Under the pieces are notes generated by a model, which worked only from the letters and a program-made list of their open reading frames with translations, was not told the origin of the DNA and searched no databases. Both the position numbers and the translations under genes were made by a program. From positions 42,041 to 106,040 of the forward strand of contig CALAKU010000022.1 of NCBI GenBank assembly GCA_937922925.1: DNA of 64,000 nt, in the 5' to 3' direction. How positions within the stretch are numbered: the stretch's first letter is position 1; the number at the start of each line of letters is the position of its first letter. This DNA is from an uncultured Arenicella sp. (GTDB lineage Bacteria; Pseudomonadota; Gammaproteobacteria; Arenicellales; Arenicellaceae). Positions 19,836-30,578 of this stretch are shown piece by piece.

Positions 19836-20516
19836 TCAGTCGCCTAATTCAATCAAACCTTGCTCACGCAAAAAATCGATAACGATATCACGCACGATCG
19901 GCTGAGTGATTTCGGTCGGATGCAAGCCATCCTCTTGAATATACCCTGGCGTGCTAACGAATTCTTCTCGATAAAAATCCAGCAAAGCCAGTTGGTGCTC
20001 ATCGGCTAATTCTTTATAAACCCCTCTAAATTGGTCGATGTACCTTGGCCCATAGCTCGCGGGCAGGGAGATGCCACCAAGGATTACATGAACATCGGCC
20101 GCCTTGGCTTGTTTAATCATGGCGTCCAAGTTGTCTCTTAAATTTTTGATGGGCAAGCCTTGTAAACCATCATTGGCGCCGAGTTCTAAGATCATGATAT
20201 CTGGCTTGAATTCTTCCAGCGTAATACCTAAGCGAGCGCGACCACGTGCTGAGGTATCTCCGGAAATACTTGCATTGCTTACCTTAAAGTTTGGTTCTAG
20301 CGCGATTCCTAATAAGTTAACCCATGCTCGGTCTAAATCCATACCATAGCCCGCACTCAAGCTGTCGCCATAGACAACAATGTGTTTTCGTTGATCATCA
20401 GGGGATGCAATGGCCGTCATCGACACAGTAAACCCCAGCATCAATAGTAAGAATGATCTTAGAAAACGCACAGAAATTGCCTGTGTGAACTTGAATTTCG
20501 CGGAATTGGTTATCAT
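19836..20516 (-). CDS. tesA: GDSL arylesterase / acyl-CoA thioesterase I
   Basis: Signal peptide; VVYGDSLSAGYGM (block I), GANDGLQG (block III), DGLHPTE (block V); divergent from ybbA-like gene as in other gammaproteobacteria. Confidence 0.92.
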   Translation of the reverse strand: MITNSAKFKFTQAISVRFLRSFLLLMLGFTVSMTAIASPDDQRKHIVVYGDSLSAGYGMDLDRAWVNLLGIALEPNFKVSNASISGDTSARGRARLGITLEEFKPDIMILELGANDGLQGLPIKNLRDNLDAMIKQAKAADVHVILGGISLPASYGPRYIDQFRGVYKELADEHQLALLDFYREEFVSTPGYIQEDGLHPTEITQPIVRDIVIDFLREQGLIELGD

Positions 20517-20661
20517 CTACACTATTGAACTTTGGTTTATGTTTTACTACTGGGTTTTGTATATAAAACCTTCGATGCCTCTATTGTAAGCGATACGTAA
20601 AAACTAAATGAATCTTCGTTCACTCACCTTTCCGTTATTGTAATCTTAGGTTAATAAAGCC

Positions 20662-21333
20662 ATGCCAGCACCGATCATTCGTGCGCATCAATTGAGTAAG
20701 ACGGTGCGCACAGCCGATCATTCTCTGTCTATTCTTGAGGATGTGTCGATAGAAATTCAAGCCGGGGAGAGCCTCGCAATTGTTGGGCCATCGGGAGCGG
20801 GGAAGTCAACCTTGCTCGGTTTGCTCGCCGGTTTAGATACGCCGACAGGCGGGCAAATATATCTGGCTGACTACAATATTACCGAGATGGACGAAGAAGG
20901 CCGTGCCCGGGTTAGAGCAGAACTTGTCGGTTTCGTATTCCAGACGTTTCAGCTACTTGAAAGTTTAACCGCGCTCGAAAATGTTGCCTTGCCCATGGAA
21001 CTTCAAGGCGAGCCCGAGGCTACGGATCGCGCGCGCGAATTTTTGGGCAAGGTCGGTCTGGCTGAACGCTTGAGTCATTATCCAAAGCAACTGTCAGGCG
21101 GAGAACAACAGCGTGTGGCGCTAGCGCGGGCCTTTGCCTGCCAACCCAAAATTCTTTTTGCCGACGAACCCACAGGTAATCTAGACAGCATTACCGGTGG
21201 CAAAGTCAGCGATTTATTGTTTGAGCTGAATCAACAAAGCGGCACAACCTTAATTTTAGTCACGCATGAACAGCGCCTCGCCGATCGCTGTGATCGCCAA
21301 CTCGTGATCGACAGCGGTCATTTACAAAACTGA
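20662..21333 (+). CDS. ybbA: ABC transporter ATP-binding protein, YbbA type
   Basis: Walker [10 protein letters not shown], signature [15 protein letters not shown], Walker [13 protein letters not shown]; next to tesA and an FtsX-like permease. Confidence 0.9.
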   Translation: MPAPIIRAHQLSKTVRTADHSLSILEDVSIEIQAGESLAIVGPSGAGKSTLLGLLAGLDTPTGGQIYLADYNITEMDEEGRARVRAELVGFVFQTFQLLESLTALENVALPMELQGEPEATDRAREFLGKVGLAERLSHYPKQLSGGEQQRVALARAFACQPKILFADEPTGNLDSITGGKVSDLLFELNQQSGTTLILVTHEQRLADRCDRQLVIDSGHLQN

Positions 21334-21334
21334 T

Positions 21335-23851
21335 ATGTTAGTCACAGACCTTAAGCTTTTATGGCGAGATTGGCGCGGCGGGCAGCTGAGTTTAGTAATT
21401 TCTGCATTGGTTTTGGCGGTCACGGTAGTCACGGCTGTTAGCCTATTTGCCGATCGGGTCGAGCGTGGCCTAAACGCGCAGATATCCAGCTTCTTGGCGT
21501 CAGATTTGGCCGTGCGCTCGGGCCTTGTGATTGACGATCGTTTTTATCAGCAAGCTGAGCAGCTCAATCTACAAACTGCCGATATCGCAAGCTTTCGATC
21601 AATGGTCTTTGCTGGTGACAATAATCATTTGGCGTCGGTTAAGGTGGTGAGCTCAGGCTATCCATTGCGAGGTGTGGTTGAGCTTAGTGCCGATCTTAAT
21701 GGTAATGTCGTTGAGAACCGCTCAACTGGGCCACTGTCCGGCGAGGCTTGGGTTGAGGCACGATTATTTAATTTACTCGATATTAAGATCGGTGACGAAA
21801 TCGATGTTGGTTATGCCCGTCTTAAGGTCACTCGTTTGATTCTGAATGAACCTGATAGAGGCACCGGATTTGGCGCTGCTGGGGCACGCGTATTGATGAG
21901 TTGGGACGACCTGGAGCGTTCCCAGTTGGTGCGCCCTGGCAGTCGTATTCGCTACTCCTTGTTGATGCAAGGTGATGACAGTCAAATTCAAGAGTATCAA
22001 GATTGGTACGCGGCTCAAGATGCTGGAGACGACCAGCATCATTCATTGGTCACACCTGAGAACGCCGAAGAACAATTGGCCGAAGCCTTGCAACGCGGGC
22101 GGGGTTTTCTTCTATTAAGCGGCACTATCGGAGTATTGCTTGCTGGTTTAGCGATGGCGCTTGCTAGTCAACGTTACGCCAGCCGATTAACCGATCAAGT
22201 TGCTCTTATGAAAGCGTGGGGCGTATCGAGTAATGCAGTGCGCCGTAGCCAGTTTGTGCGCTTGACGGTGATTGCATTGGTGTCTACCGCTATTGGCATT
22301 TTACTCGGTTGGGCGGGCCATACCTTTTTACTTGAGTTGGCGCGCGGTCTATTAAACATAGAGTTGCCGGCGCCCGGTCTTAGGCCGTTTTTAGTTGCCG
22401 GTTTAACTGGTGTTATTTGTGTTCTGGGATTTGCCTTGCCAGCATTATGGCACTTACCCGGCATTGCACCGCTGCGAGTATTGCGTCGCGACATTCAAGG
22501 CTCATTACTTGGTGAAGGCAAGCGTTGGTTGATCGGCGTTACCGCACTTTTACTATTGGCCTATTGGTACAGTCAAAGTTTTATCACCGCCGTTTTGTTT
22601 CTGGTAGCTCTGTTTGTGCTATTTGGTGTTTGCGCGCTGATCGCGCTACAGGTTTTACGGCTAGTAAAACAGCTTGGCCATTGGCGGGGCAGCGTCGTGC
22701 GCTTAGGTTTGGCGAATCTTTGGCGCCGTCGGAATCAAACTTTGATTCAACTGGTGGGTTTTTCGGCAACCTTAATGTTGCTCTTGGTAGTGACCGGGAT
22801 GCGCACTAGTCTTATAGCCGAGTGGGAAGCTCAACTGCCAGACGATACACCAAGCCACTTTTTGTTTAATGTCGCGACCCCCGAGGTTGAGCCGATTAAG
22901 GCTCTTCTGAGTCAAGAAGGCGCGACCACTACGCAATGGTTCCCAATGGTTCGCGGCCGGGTTGTGAGTATCAACGGTGATGCTATTACGCCCGAGCAGT
23001 TTGCCAAGGCCGAAGGCTTGCGCCGCGAAGTTAACTTTACTCAATCAGATATCTTGCCTGATTCAAACGAAATTGTTGACGGGCAATGGTGGCAGCAAGC
23101 GCCGAGCACCATCGAATTCTCCTTAGAGCAAGAGGTTGCCGCCGAGATTGGGATCAGCGTCGGCGACGTCATGGAGTTTAGTATTGGCGGGATTAAATTT
23201 GATGCGCGCTTGGCCAGTATTCGTACAGTTAGCTGGCAAAGCATGAATCCTAACTTCTATGTCATTTTTTACCCCGGTGCCTTAGACCGATTTGCGCCGA
23301 ATTGGGTTACTGCGGTCAGGGCAAAAGAAGACGCCGCGAGCGAGCAAGAAAGTCTTTTAAAACAAGCGAGCTTTGTTCCCAAAGTCGTTAGAGAATACCC
23401 CACCGCTGTGGTTTTAGAATTAAACGATGTGGTCGCGCGCATACGCGACGTTATCAGCCGAGTTACCCAAGGCTTGGAAGTCATCTTACTGCTGGTTTTG
23501 GCGTGCGGCGTAATGGTGTTGTTCGCCGCGATTGGCGTTAGCTATGACGAACGTCTGAGAGAAAATGCTATCTTAAGAACCTTAGGTAGTTCGCGTAAAA
23601 TGGTGCTGGGAGCCTTAGCCGTTGAGTACGCAGGGCTCGGCGCTATAGCCGGGTTTATCGCCGGATTAGGTGCGGAAGTGATTTTATATTTTGTGCAATT
23701 GATGGTATTCAACCTAGACCCTCAATGGCATCCAATGCTGTGGTTGCTCGGTATCGTCAGCGGTACCGTTGTGATTACAGTGCTGGGGCTATGGCGCAGT
23801 CGAGACATTATCAGTGTTCCACCACTGCAATCGTTAAGACAACTTGCTTAA
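21335..23851 (+). CDS. ybbP: ABC transporter permease, FtsX/YbbP type
   Basis: 838 aa, two FtsX-like permease domains, directly after the ybbA-like gene. Confidence 0.9.
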   Translation: MLVTDLKLLWRDWRGGQLSLVISALVLAVTVVTAVSLFADRVERGLNAQISSFLASDLAVRSGLVIDDRFYQQAEQLNLQTADIASFRSMVFAGDNNHLASVKVVSSGYPLRGVVELSADLNGNVVENRSTGPLSGEAWVEARLFNLLDIKIGDEIDVGYARLKVTRLILNEPDRGTGFGAAGARVLMSWDDLERSQLVRPGSRIRYSLLMQGDDSQIQEYQDWYAAQDAGDDQHHSLVTPENAEEQLAEALQRGRGFLLLSGTIGVLLAGLAMALASQRYASRLTDQVALMKAWGVSSNAVRRSQFVRLTVIALVSTAIGILLGWAGHTFLLELARGLLNIELPAPGLRPFLVAGLTGVICVLGFALPALWHLPGIAPLRVLRRDIQGSLLGEGKRWLIGVTALLLLAYWYSQSFITAVLFLVALFVLFGVCALIALQVLRLVKQLGHWRGSVVRLGLANLWRRRNQTLIQLVGFSATLMLLLVVTGMRTSLIAEWEAQLPDDTPSHFLFNVATPEVEPIKALLSQEGATTTQWFPMVRGRVVSINGDAITPEQFAKAEGLRREVNFTQSDILPDSNEIVDGQWWQQAPSTIEFSLEQEVAAEIGISVGDVMEFSIGGIKFDARLASIRTVSWQSMNPNFYVIFYPGALDRFAPNWVTAVRAKEDAASEQESLLKQASFVPKVVREYPTAVVLELNDVVARIRDVISRVTQGLEVILLLVLACGVMVLFAAIGVSYDERLRENAILRTLGSSRKMVLGALAVEYAGLGAIAGFIAGLGAEVILYFVQLMVFNLDPQWHPMLWLLGIVSGTVVITVLGLWRSRDIISVPPLQSLRQLA

Positions 23852-23901
23852 CTTGCTGCTTGCCTTAGACTGGGGCGAAAAATAATCATAAAAAGGCCGG
23901 T

Positions 23902-25194
23902 ATGAAGCAAGGTTTTGGTGTCTGGACCCTAGTAGCGTTGGTGGTTGGTAATGCCGTTGGTGCAGGCATTTATACTACCTCCGGATTCGCGCTTGGAGAT
24001 TTAGGTTCGCCAGAATGGGTCGTGTTGGCTTGGTTGGTTGCGGGTTTGATCGCGCTGATGGGCGCGCTCAGTTATGGGATGCTCGTCAGAGACATCACGG
24101 AATCGGGCGGTGAGTACCTATATTTGTCACGCTCCATTCATCCGATTGCTGGATTTGTGGCCGGTTGGATTTCCTTACTTGCCGGCTTTCCCGGTGCGAT
24201 TGCTTTTTCAGCGACGGCGTTTGAATCCTATGCGCGAGCTGCAGTTGCCTCTTTCGAGCAAGTACCGCAAGACGTTTTAGCCGTTGTCGTGATTGTGATC
24301 GCAGGGGGCATTCATATTGGCCGAGTTCGATTTGGAGCACGCATCCATGAATGGATTGTCCTGCTGATGCTCGCATTGCTGGCGATACTGATCGCCGCAG
24401 CCCTAGCCGCGTTTTGGGCTAGTCCAGATCTGCCCGTGCAAAGTAAAGCTGAGCTAGCCCCATTTAGTTTATTGGCATTTGCGAATACGTTGGTGTGGAT
24501 TTCCCTGAGCTACTCAGGATTCAACGCAGCGGCCTATGTGGCCGGCGAAGTCGATAATGCCAAGCGAGTCGTACCTAAAGGCATGATTATCGGCACGTTG
24601 TTGACCATGGTGTTGTGCGTATTCGTCAACGCCATTATTGTCTATTCGACGCAGAGCGATGTATTGCAAGGGCAGGCCGACGTAACCGCGCGAGCCGCCG
24701 AGGCGATTGGCGGCTTGAGCGGTAGACGAGTAGCCGAGTGGGTTATTGCGATCTCACTTTTAACGTCCATCACGGCGATGGTGTTAGCTGGCCCCCGCGT
24801 GTATGCCAAAATGGCAGAAGACGGCGCCTTACCGAGTGTTTTTAGAATGCGGGCTGGCCAACCACCGAGAGCCTCAATTGCCTTGCAAGTGGTCACCGCT
24901 GTGGTGCTTGTATTGATTGCGGATTTACGTGAACTACTAAATTATTTAGGCTTAACGCTATCTTTGTGCCTTGCTCTGGCGGTCAGTAGTTTGTTTGTAC
25001 AGCATTGGCGATCGGGTAAGCGCCCAAGTTCAAAGTGGTATCCGCTAGCGCCTTTAGCCTTTGTAAGTTGTACTGTGCTTTTCGCAGTGCTAACGGCTTT
25101 TCGGGAGCCAATTCAATTTTTGGCGGCCGTACCAACCTTGGTGCTGGGCGCCGTTGTTTATTTAGGATTGCAATTATGGAAACAAAGAAAGTAA
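23902..25194 (+). CDS. APC-family amino acid permease
   Basis: About 12 TM helices; N-terminal GNAVGAGIYTTSGFALGDLGSP motif. Confidence 0.85.
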   Translation: MKQGFGVWTLVALVVGNAVGAGIYTTSGFALGDLGSPEWVVLAWLVAGLIALMGALSYGMLVRDITESGGEYLYLSRSIHPIAGFVAGWISLLAGFPGAIAFSATAFESYARAAVASFEQVPQDVLAVVVIVIAGGIHIGRVRFGARIHEWIVLLMLALLAILIAAALAAFWASPDLPVQSKAELAPFSLLAFANTLVWISLSYSGFNAAAYVAGEVDNAKRVVPKGMIIGTLLTMVLCVFVNAIIVYSTQSDVLQGQADVTARAAEAIGGLSGRRVAEWVIAISLLTSITAMVLAGPRVYAKMAEDGALPSVFRMRAGQPPRASIALQVVTAVVLVLIADLRELLNYLGLTLSLCLALAVSSLFVQHWRSGKRPSSKWYPLAPLAFVSCTVLFAVLTAFREPIQFLAAVPTLVLGAVVYLGLQLWKQRK

Positions 25195-25844
25195 AGATTC
25201 TCATACGGCATCGCCAGTTTAAGCAGATCAATGCAAGCCTTAAATCGTTGTTGATCCTGATGCTGGTTTTTTCTGTTTCGGCCTGCATAAGCTTACTAAC
25301 CCCAAAGGTAGAATCCAATTTCACTGAGCTTAAGGCTGGAGCCTATGAATTAGATACCAGCCATGCGCGGCTCTTATTCAAAGTTCGCCACTTAGGTTTG
25401 TCGACCTATGTTGGGCGTTTTAACACGTTTGAGGCGACTCTGGACTTCGACCCGCAAAACATGGCGCAGGCAAAATTGGAAGCAATCATCGATATGCGGT
25501 CTGTTGATTTGAACGACGAAGGCTTAGAAGACACCATCAAAGGTGGCAGTTGGTTAGACACACGCCGCTTTCCACAGGCAAAGTTTACCTCGACAAAAGT
25601 GACCCCAATCGACGCGAATCGGTTTGAATTTGTGGGCCAGCTCGAGTGGCGCGAACAGGCGCGTGAGATCAAGGTTCAAGCAACCTTTGAGGGCGGCGCT
25701 TTTGATGTGCTTACGCAACGTTATAAATTAGGTTTTTCAGCGACCACGGTTTTTAAGCGCTCAGACTTTTCAGTCGACGCCTTTATTCCCTTAGTCGGCG
25801 ACGAGATTGAACTTGAAGCCTACGTTGAGTTTAAGCGGAACTAA
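25176..25844 (+). CDS. YceI-family lipoprotein
   Basis: Lipobox FSVSAC; YELDTSHARLLFKVRHLGLSTYVGRF and ADLDFDPQN-like YceI motifs. Likely start ATG 25176, overlapping the permease 3' end. Confidence 0.82.
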   Translation: METKKVKILIRHRQFKQINASLKSLLILMLVFSVSACISLLTPKVESNFTELKAGAYELDTSHARLLFKVRHLGLSTYVGRFNTFEATLDFDPQNMAQAKLEAIIDMRSVDLNDEGLEDTIKGGSWLDTRRFPQAKFTSTKVTPIDANRFEFVGQLEWREQAREIKVQATFEGGAFDVLTQRYKLGFSATTVFKRSDFSVDAFIPLVGDEIELEAYVEFKRN

Positions 25845-25950
25845 GTTCTACTGAAATACTATTTGATCAAGCGTGTCAGCGCGACAACGACGGCCGTATG
25901 TCGCGCCAAAACGAATTTTCCTGGACGCCAACTTGAAGGTCTAAGACGCT

Positions 25951-27300
25951 CTAAAAGTATTTGTCAGAAATACCCGAGATCATAATAATCAGAATCATCA
26001 AAGGCGCAATAAAGCGAATCATCACCATTAAAAACGAAGTAAGAACCGGAGAGTCTTCTTGTAATTGCTCTGCAATCACGGCTTTATCAAGCCGCCATCC
26101 GGTAAAGGTCACCACCAGCAGTGCCGACAGTGGTAACAGAATAGGCGCGGTTAAACCTACGTCCAAAAAGTCCATAAATTCGATGCTGTACAACGAGCCC
26201 AAGCCAAACACGATGGCCGCAACGCCAATCATGATGGCCGATTTGGCTTTGGAGATACCAAATTGCTCGGTCACATAGGCCGCCGCCGGTTCTAGAAAAG
26301 CCACAGCCGTCGTCAATGCCGCGAAGAAAGCCATTGAGAAAAAAGCCGCACCAATCCACATGCCACCAGTGGTTTCGACCAATGCCGTTGGTAGCGTTTT
26401 AAAGAACAAACCTGCGCCCGCTTGGAAATCCAGCCCAAAGGTAAACACAATTGGGAAGATCGCAAAGCCGGCAATCAACGCCACCGATGTATCGCAAATG
26501 CCGATAATGACGGCCGACTGAGGAATATTTACATTGCGTGGCAGATAACTGCCATAGGTGGCAATCATCGCCATGCCAATGCCTAAGGAGAAGAATGCTT
26601 GGCCCAAGGCGCTCACGGCCACCTGAGGGGTTAGCTTGCTAATGTCAGGGCTGAACATAAAGCTAATGGCTTGCTGGGTTCCGCCCGACGACCAACCTTT
26701 AATAACGCTGATCAAACTCAAGAGCACGAGTAAAAAGAAAAAGGTTGGCATCAAAATCTTGGCGGCCATTTCAATGCCTCGATTTACTCCGCGCGAGACA
26801 AGCCAAATCGTCAAACCACAAATCAACAAAAACCACGGCATCAACGCGCTGGGGCTCGCGATTAAGGTATCGAACTGCCCGGAAATTTCCAGAGGCGTTT
26901 GCCCGGCGAATGCGCCGGTTAAGAATTTGGGAATGTAGGCTAATACCCAAGCCGCCACCACCGCATAGAAACTCAAAATCAAAAAGCTGCTGATCACGCC
27001 TAACCAAATACCGAGGCTCCATGCCTTAGAAACACCGCTGCGCTCAGCCAGGTCTTCGGCGCTTTTAATTGCGCTGGTTGCGCGCCCAGCACGCCCAATT
27101 AGTAGCTCGGCCATAATAATGGGGATGCCGATAAATGCCACGCAGATCAAATAAACCGCGATAAATGCCGCGCCGCCATTCTCTCCGGCTTCGGCGGAAA
27201 AACGCCATAAATTACCCAGCCCGACGGCGCTGCCGACAGCGGCCAAGATGAACGCGAAACGCGATGACCAGTTAGCGGTTTGGTGTGAAGATGATTGCAT
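25951..27300 (-). CDS. Sodium-dependent transporter, neurotransmitter:sodium symporter (SNF) family
   Basis: WSSRFAFILAAVGSAVGLGNLWRFSAEAGENGGAAFIAVYL N-terminal signature. Confidence 0.93.
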   Translation of the reverse strand: MQSSSHQTANWSSRFAFILAAVGSAVGLGNLWRFSAEAGENGGAAFIAVYLICVAFIGIPIIMAELLIGRAGRATSAIKSAEDLAERSGVSKAWSLGIWLGVISSFLILSFYAVVAAWVLAYIPKFLTGAFAGQTPLEISGQFDTLIASPSALMPWFLLICGLTIWLVSRGVNRGIEMAAKILMPTFFFLLVLLSLISVIKGWSSGGTQQAISFMFSPDISKLTPQVAVSALGQAFFSLGIGMAMIATYGSYLPRNVNIPQSAVIIGICDTSVALIAGFAIFPIVFTFGLDFQAGAGLFFKTLPTALVETTGGMWIGAAFFSMAFFAALTTAVAFLEPAAAYVTEQFGISKAKSAIMIGVAAIVFGLGSLYSIEFMDFLDVGLTAPILLPLSALLVVTFTGWRLDKAVIAEQLQEDSPVLTSFLMVMIRFIAPLMILIIMISGISDKYF

Positions 27301-27427
27301 ACCTTTGTTCTCCTAATTGTTGGCTCGGTGGCCAGTCGTCGCTCTAAGGTGGCGAATTTTTGATAAGTAAAATTAATGCTAAAATGCCAAAAGTGTCACA
27401 ATTATTTATGAGGTTTGGCTGTAACGC

Positions 27428-28339
27428 ATGAAGTTTAACCTGAAACAGCTTGAGACGTTTATTTGGGTTGCCGATTTGGGCAGTTTTCGTCAAGCGGCTT
27501 TGCGTTTGCACACCACGCAACCGAATATCAGTGCACGCATTGCCTCCCTAGAAACCACCTTAGGCGTGACATTGATGGAGCGTGACGCCGGCTCGGTGCG
27601 GCTCACGCAACGCGGTAGTGAGTTACTTCAATATGCCCGTAAGGTGCTCAATGCGATCGACGAATTCACCGAAGCCGCTGATAACCCAAGTTTGTTCGGC
27701 GGCGTATTACGTTTGGGCGTAACGGAAATGATTGTTCATTCTTGGCTAAGCGAATTTTTGGTCGAATTTAAGCATCAGTTTCCCAACACCGATGTCGAAC
27801 TCAAGGTTGATTTGTCGCAAAACCTCGAAAACGACTTGCTCAATCATGCCATCGATTTGGCATTCCAAAGTGGGCCATTTGCGGTTCAATCATCAGGGCA
27901 ATTAGAACTCGGTGAGTTTCCAATGATTTGGGTTGCCAGCCCTGATATTGCAAAATCCATGCCCAAGAAAATCGCGACCGAAGACTTACTAAGTTATTCG
28001 ATTTTCACTCATGCTCGCAATACCCGCCCGTACGAGGAGCTGCTTAGCTATTTTTCGCAGTGGCAGCGCCGCGGCCTGCGCTTGGTGCCGTCCAGCTCTC
28101 TCGCGCCTTGTGTCCAAATGGTGATCGATGGCTTGGGCGTTGCGCCTTTGTCTTTGCCCTTGGTAGAGAAACAACTAGCGCAGGGTAAGCTCGAGAGTTT
28201 TGACTACTCTTGGGCGCCAAGCAATCTGGCATTTTATGCTCGATACGATAAGCGAATCGCAAATCATGTGGTTGGTCAAGCCGCTGAGTTAGCGGCGCGT
28301 ATTGCTTTACCTTATTGCGAAGGTCTGCATAGCACCTAG
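27428..28339 (+). CDS. LysR-family transcriptional regulator
   Basis: N-terminal HTH LETFIWVADLGSFRQAALRLHTTQPNISARIASLE; LysR substrate domain. Confidence 0.93.
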   Translation: MKFNLKQLETFIWVADLGSFRQAALRLHTTQPNISARIASLETTLGVTLMERDAGSVRLTQRGSELLQYARKVLNAIDEFTEAADNPSLFGGVLRLGVTEMIVHSWLSEFLVEFKHQFPNTDVELKVDLSQNLENDLLNHAIDLAFQSGPFAVQSSGQLELGEFPMIWVASPDIAKSMPKKIATEDLLSYSIFTHARNTRPYEELLSYFSQWQRRGLRLVPSSSLAPCVQMVIDGLGVAPLSLPLVEKQLAQGKLESFDYSWAPSNLAFYARYDKRIANHVVGQAAELAARIALPYCEGLHST

Positions 28340-28480
28340 AGCAATAGTTAAAATTTCACGTCTGAGCATCTAATCTGAGCATCTAATTTAATGATGAATT
28401 AGATCACTTAAAATAATTAGGATTGATGCTTTATGGCCTCTACACTTCCTAATTACATCATGGCTACGCAAGGCTAATAA

Positions 28481-30577
28481 ATGCGCGAAAACAGTAATCG
28501 ACTCGGAGTAGATATCGGAGGCACATTTACCGATGTGGTGTTGGAGGCACGAGGGCAAACGTATTCAACCAAAGTGTTAACGACCTATGCCGCCCCCGAG
28601 GACGCCATCATTGAAGGCATGCACCAAGTCTGCGATGCCGCGAAAATTGCCCCATCGGATTTAGATCAAATCATTCATGGCACGACCTTAGCCACCAATG
28701 CGCTAATCGAACGCCGTGGTGCGAAAACAGCCTTGGTTACCACCGAAGGTTTTCGCGACGTGATTGAAATGCGTACCGAATCGAGGTTCGAGCAATACGA
28801 TCTCAATCTAGTCTTACCCGAGCCATTACTGCCTCGTCATCAACGCTATACCTTGACCGAGCGCATCGACGCTAAAGGCCAAGCATTGCGAGAGCTTGAC
28901 GACAATCAGATAGAGACTTTAGTTGATCAGCTTGAGCAGGCGGCCTACGAAAGTGTCGCGATTGGATTTTTGCATTCGTATCTAAATCCCGATCACGAAC
29001 GCCGGGTTCGCGATGCCATCGTTAAACGCTTGCCCGACGTTTCGGTGTCTCTTTCTTGCGAAGTCTCTCCTCAGATGCGCGAATACGAGCGCTTTAATAC
29101 CACGGTCGCAAATGCCTATATTAAGCCCTTGATGCACAGCTATTTAGTGCGGCTAGAGTCGCGCTTGGCAGATCACGGAGCGGGTTGCGATGTGTTTTTA
29201 GTGCACTCAGGTGGTGGCATCATCTCTCTGGATTCGGCGGCAGAGTTCCCCGTGCGATTGGTGGAATCTGGGCCAGCTGGTGGCGCGGTCTTCGCAGCCC
29301 ATATCGCCGGTCAATATGGGCTAGACAAAGTGCTTTCTTTTGACATGGGCGGCACCACGGCCAAGATTTGTTTGATCAACGACCAAGCTCCACAAACCAG
29401 TCGGGTATTTGAAGTGGCGCGCAGTTATCGATTCAAAAAAGGCTCTGGTATGCCCATATCAATCCCGGTGATCGATATGGTTGAAATCGGCGCAGGTGGC
29501 GGTTCTCTTGCTCACGTCGACAGCTTACAGCAAATTCGAGTTGGCCCTGAATCCGCCGGTTCTGAGCCGGGCCCCGCCTGCTATGCGCGAGGTGGTGAAA
29601 AACCCGCGGTCACCGATGCTGATCTTGTGCTTGGGCGATTAGACCCAGACAATTTTGCTGGTGGGTCTATCAAGTTAAATCTCGATGAGTCAAAAGTCGC
29701 CCTAGAGCGCCACATCGGTGAGCATTTGAAGATGGACGCTCAAACAGCCGCTTACGGCGTCGTTGAAGTTGTTGATGAAAACATGGCCAATGCAGCGCGC
29801 GTTCACGCGGTTGAAAACGGTGAAGACCTAGCCGATTACACCATGATTGCGTTTGGCGGTGCGGCCCCCTTGCACGCCGGTCGACTGTGCGAGAAACTGG
29901 GGATCGACCGCGTATTAGTGCCAACCGGTGCAGGCGTCGGCTCGGCTATTGGTTTCCTGCGCGCGCCGTTTAGCTTTGAAGCAAACCGCAGTGTCTACAT
30001 GCGGCTATCCGAGTTTGAACCGAATAAAATTACAGCGCTTTTAAGTGAGCTAGAAAACGAAGCCACCGACTTCGTTAAGCGTTGCGATTCAAATGCTGAG
30101 ATTCTCAAAGAAGTAAAAGTGTATATGCGTTATTGCGGTCAAGGCTGGGAAATCCCAATTAGCTTATCTGCCGAACAAGCGACGCATCCCGACGCGGCTA
30201 CCTTTCTCGACTTATTTGAGCGCGATTATCGAAATTTATTTGGTCGCACCGTAGATGGCATGGATGTTGAGATTACGGTTTGGTCTGTCAACGCCACAAC
30301 CCCACCGACAAGCGTGAAACCCGTGACGATGTCGACTGACGCTAGGTCGATCTCAAGCCAAGTAAAACGCCCACTGTTCGATCCAGCCTTAGGTGAGGTA
30401 GTTCAAGCGCCAGAGCTTAGGCGTGACGAGATGAAGGCCGGTGATTGTTTGAGCGGGCCAGCCACTGTTGTCGAATTGGAAACTACCGTGATTGTGCCGA
30501 GCAGCAAAGAAGCGCATATGCAGGGCGATGGTTGTTTGGTGTTACAAAATCGTGGTCAACAAAGGTTGGGAGCATAG
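28481..30577 (+). CDS. hyuA: Hydantoinase/oxoprolinase family protein, subunit A
   Basis: LGVDIGGTFTDVVLE, HGTTLATNALIERRGAKTALVTTEGFRDV, VLSFDMGGTTAKICLI, FGGAAPLHA. Confidence 0.92.
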   Translation: MRENSNRLGVDIGGTFTDVVLEARGQTYSTKVLTTYAAPEDAIIEGMHQVCDAAKIAPSDLDQIIHGTTLATNALIERRGAKTALVTTEGFRDVIEMRTESRFEQYDLNLVLPEPLLPRHQRYTLTERIDAKGQALRELDDNQIETLVDQLEQAAYESVAIGFLHSYLNPDHERRVRDAIVKRLPDVSVSLSCEVSPQMREYERFNTTVANAYIKPLMHSYLVRLESRLADHGAGCDVFLVHSGGGIISLDSAAEFPVRLVESGPAGGAVFAAHIAGQYGLDKVLSFDMGGTTAKICLINDQAPQTSRVFEVARSYRFKKGSGMPISIPVIDMVEIGAGGGSLAHVDSLQQIRVGPESAGSEPGPACYARGGEKPAVTDADLVLGRLDPDNFAGGSIKLNLDESKVALERHIGEHLKMDAQTAAYGVVEVVDENMANAARVHAVENGEDLADYTMIAFGGAAPLHAGRLCEKLGIDRVLVPTGAGVGSAIGFLRAPFSFEANRSVYMRLSEFEPNKITALLSELENEATDFVKRCDSNAEILKEVKVYMRYCGQGWEIPISLSAEQATHPDAATFLDLFERDYRNLFGRTVDGMDVEITVWSVNATTPPTSVKPVTMSTDARSISSQVKRPLFDPALGEVVQAPELRRDEMKAGDCLSGPATVVELETTVIVPSSKEAHMQGDGCLVLQNRGQQRLGA

Positions 30578-30578
30578 T

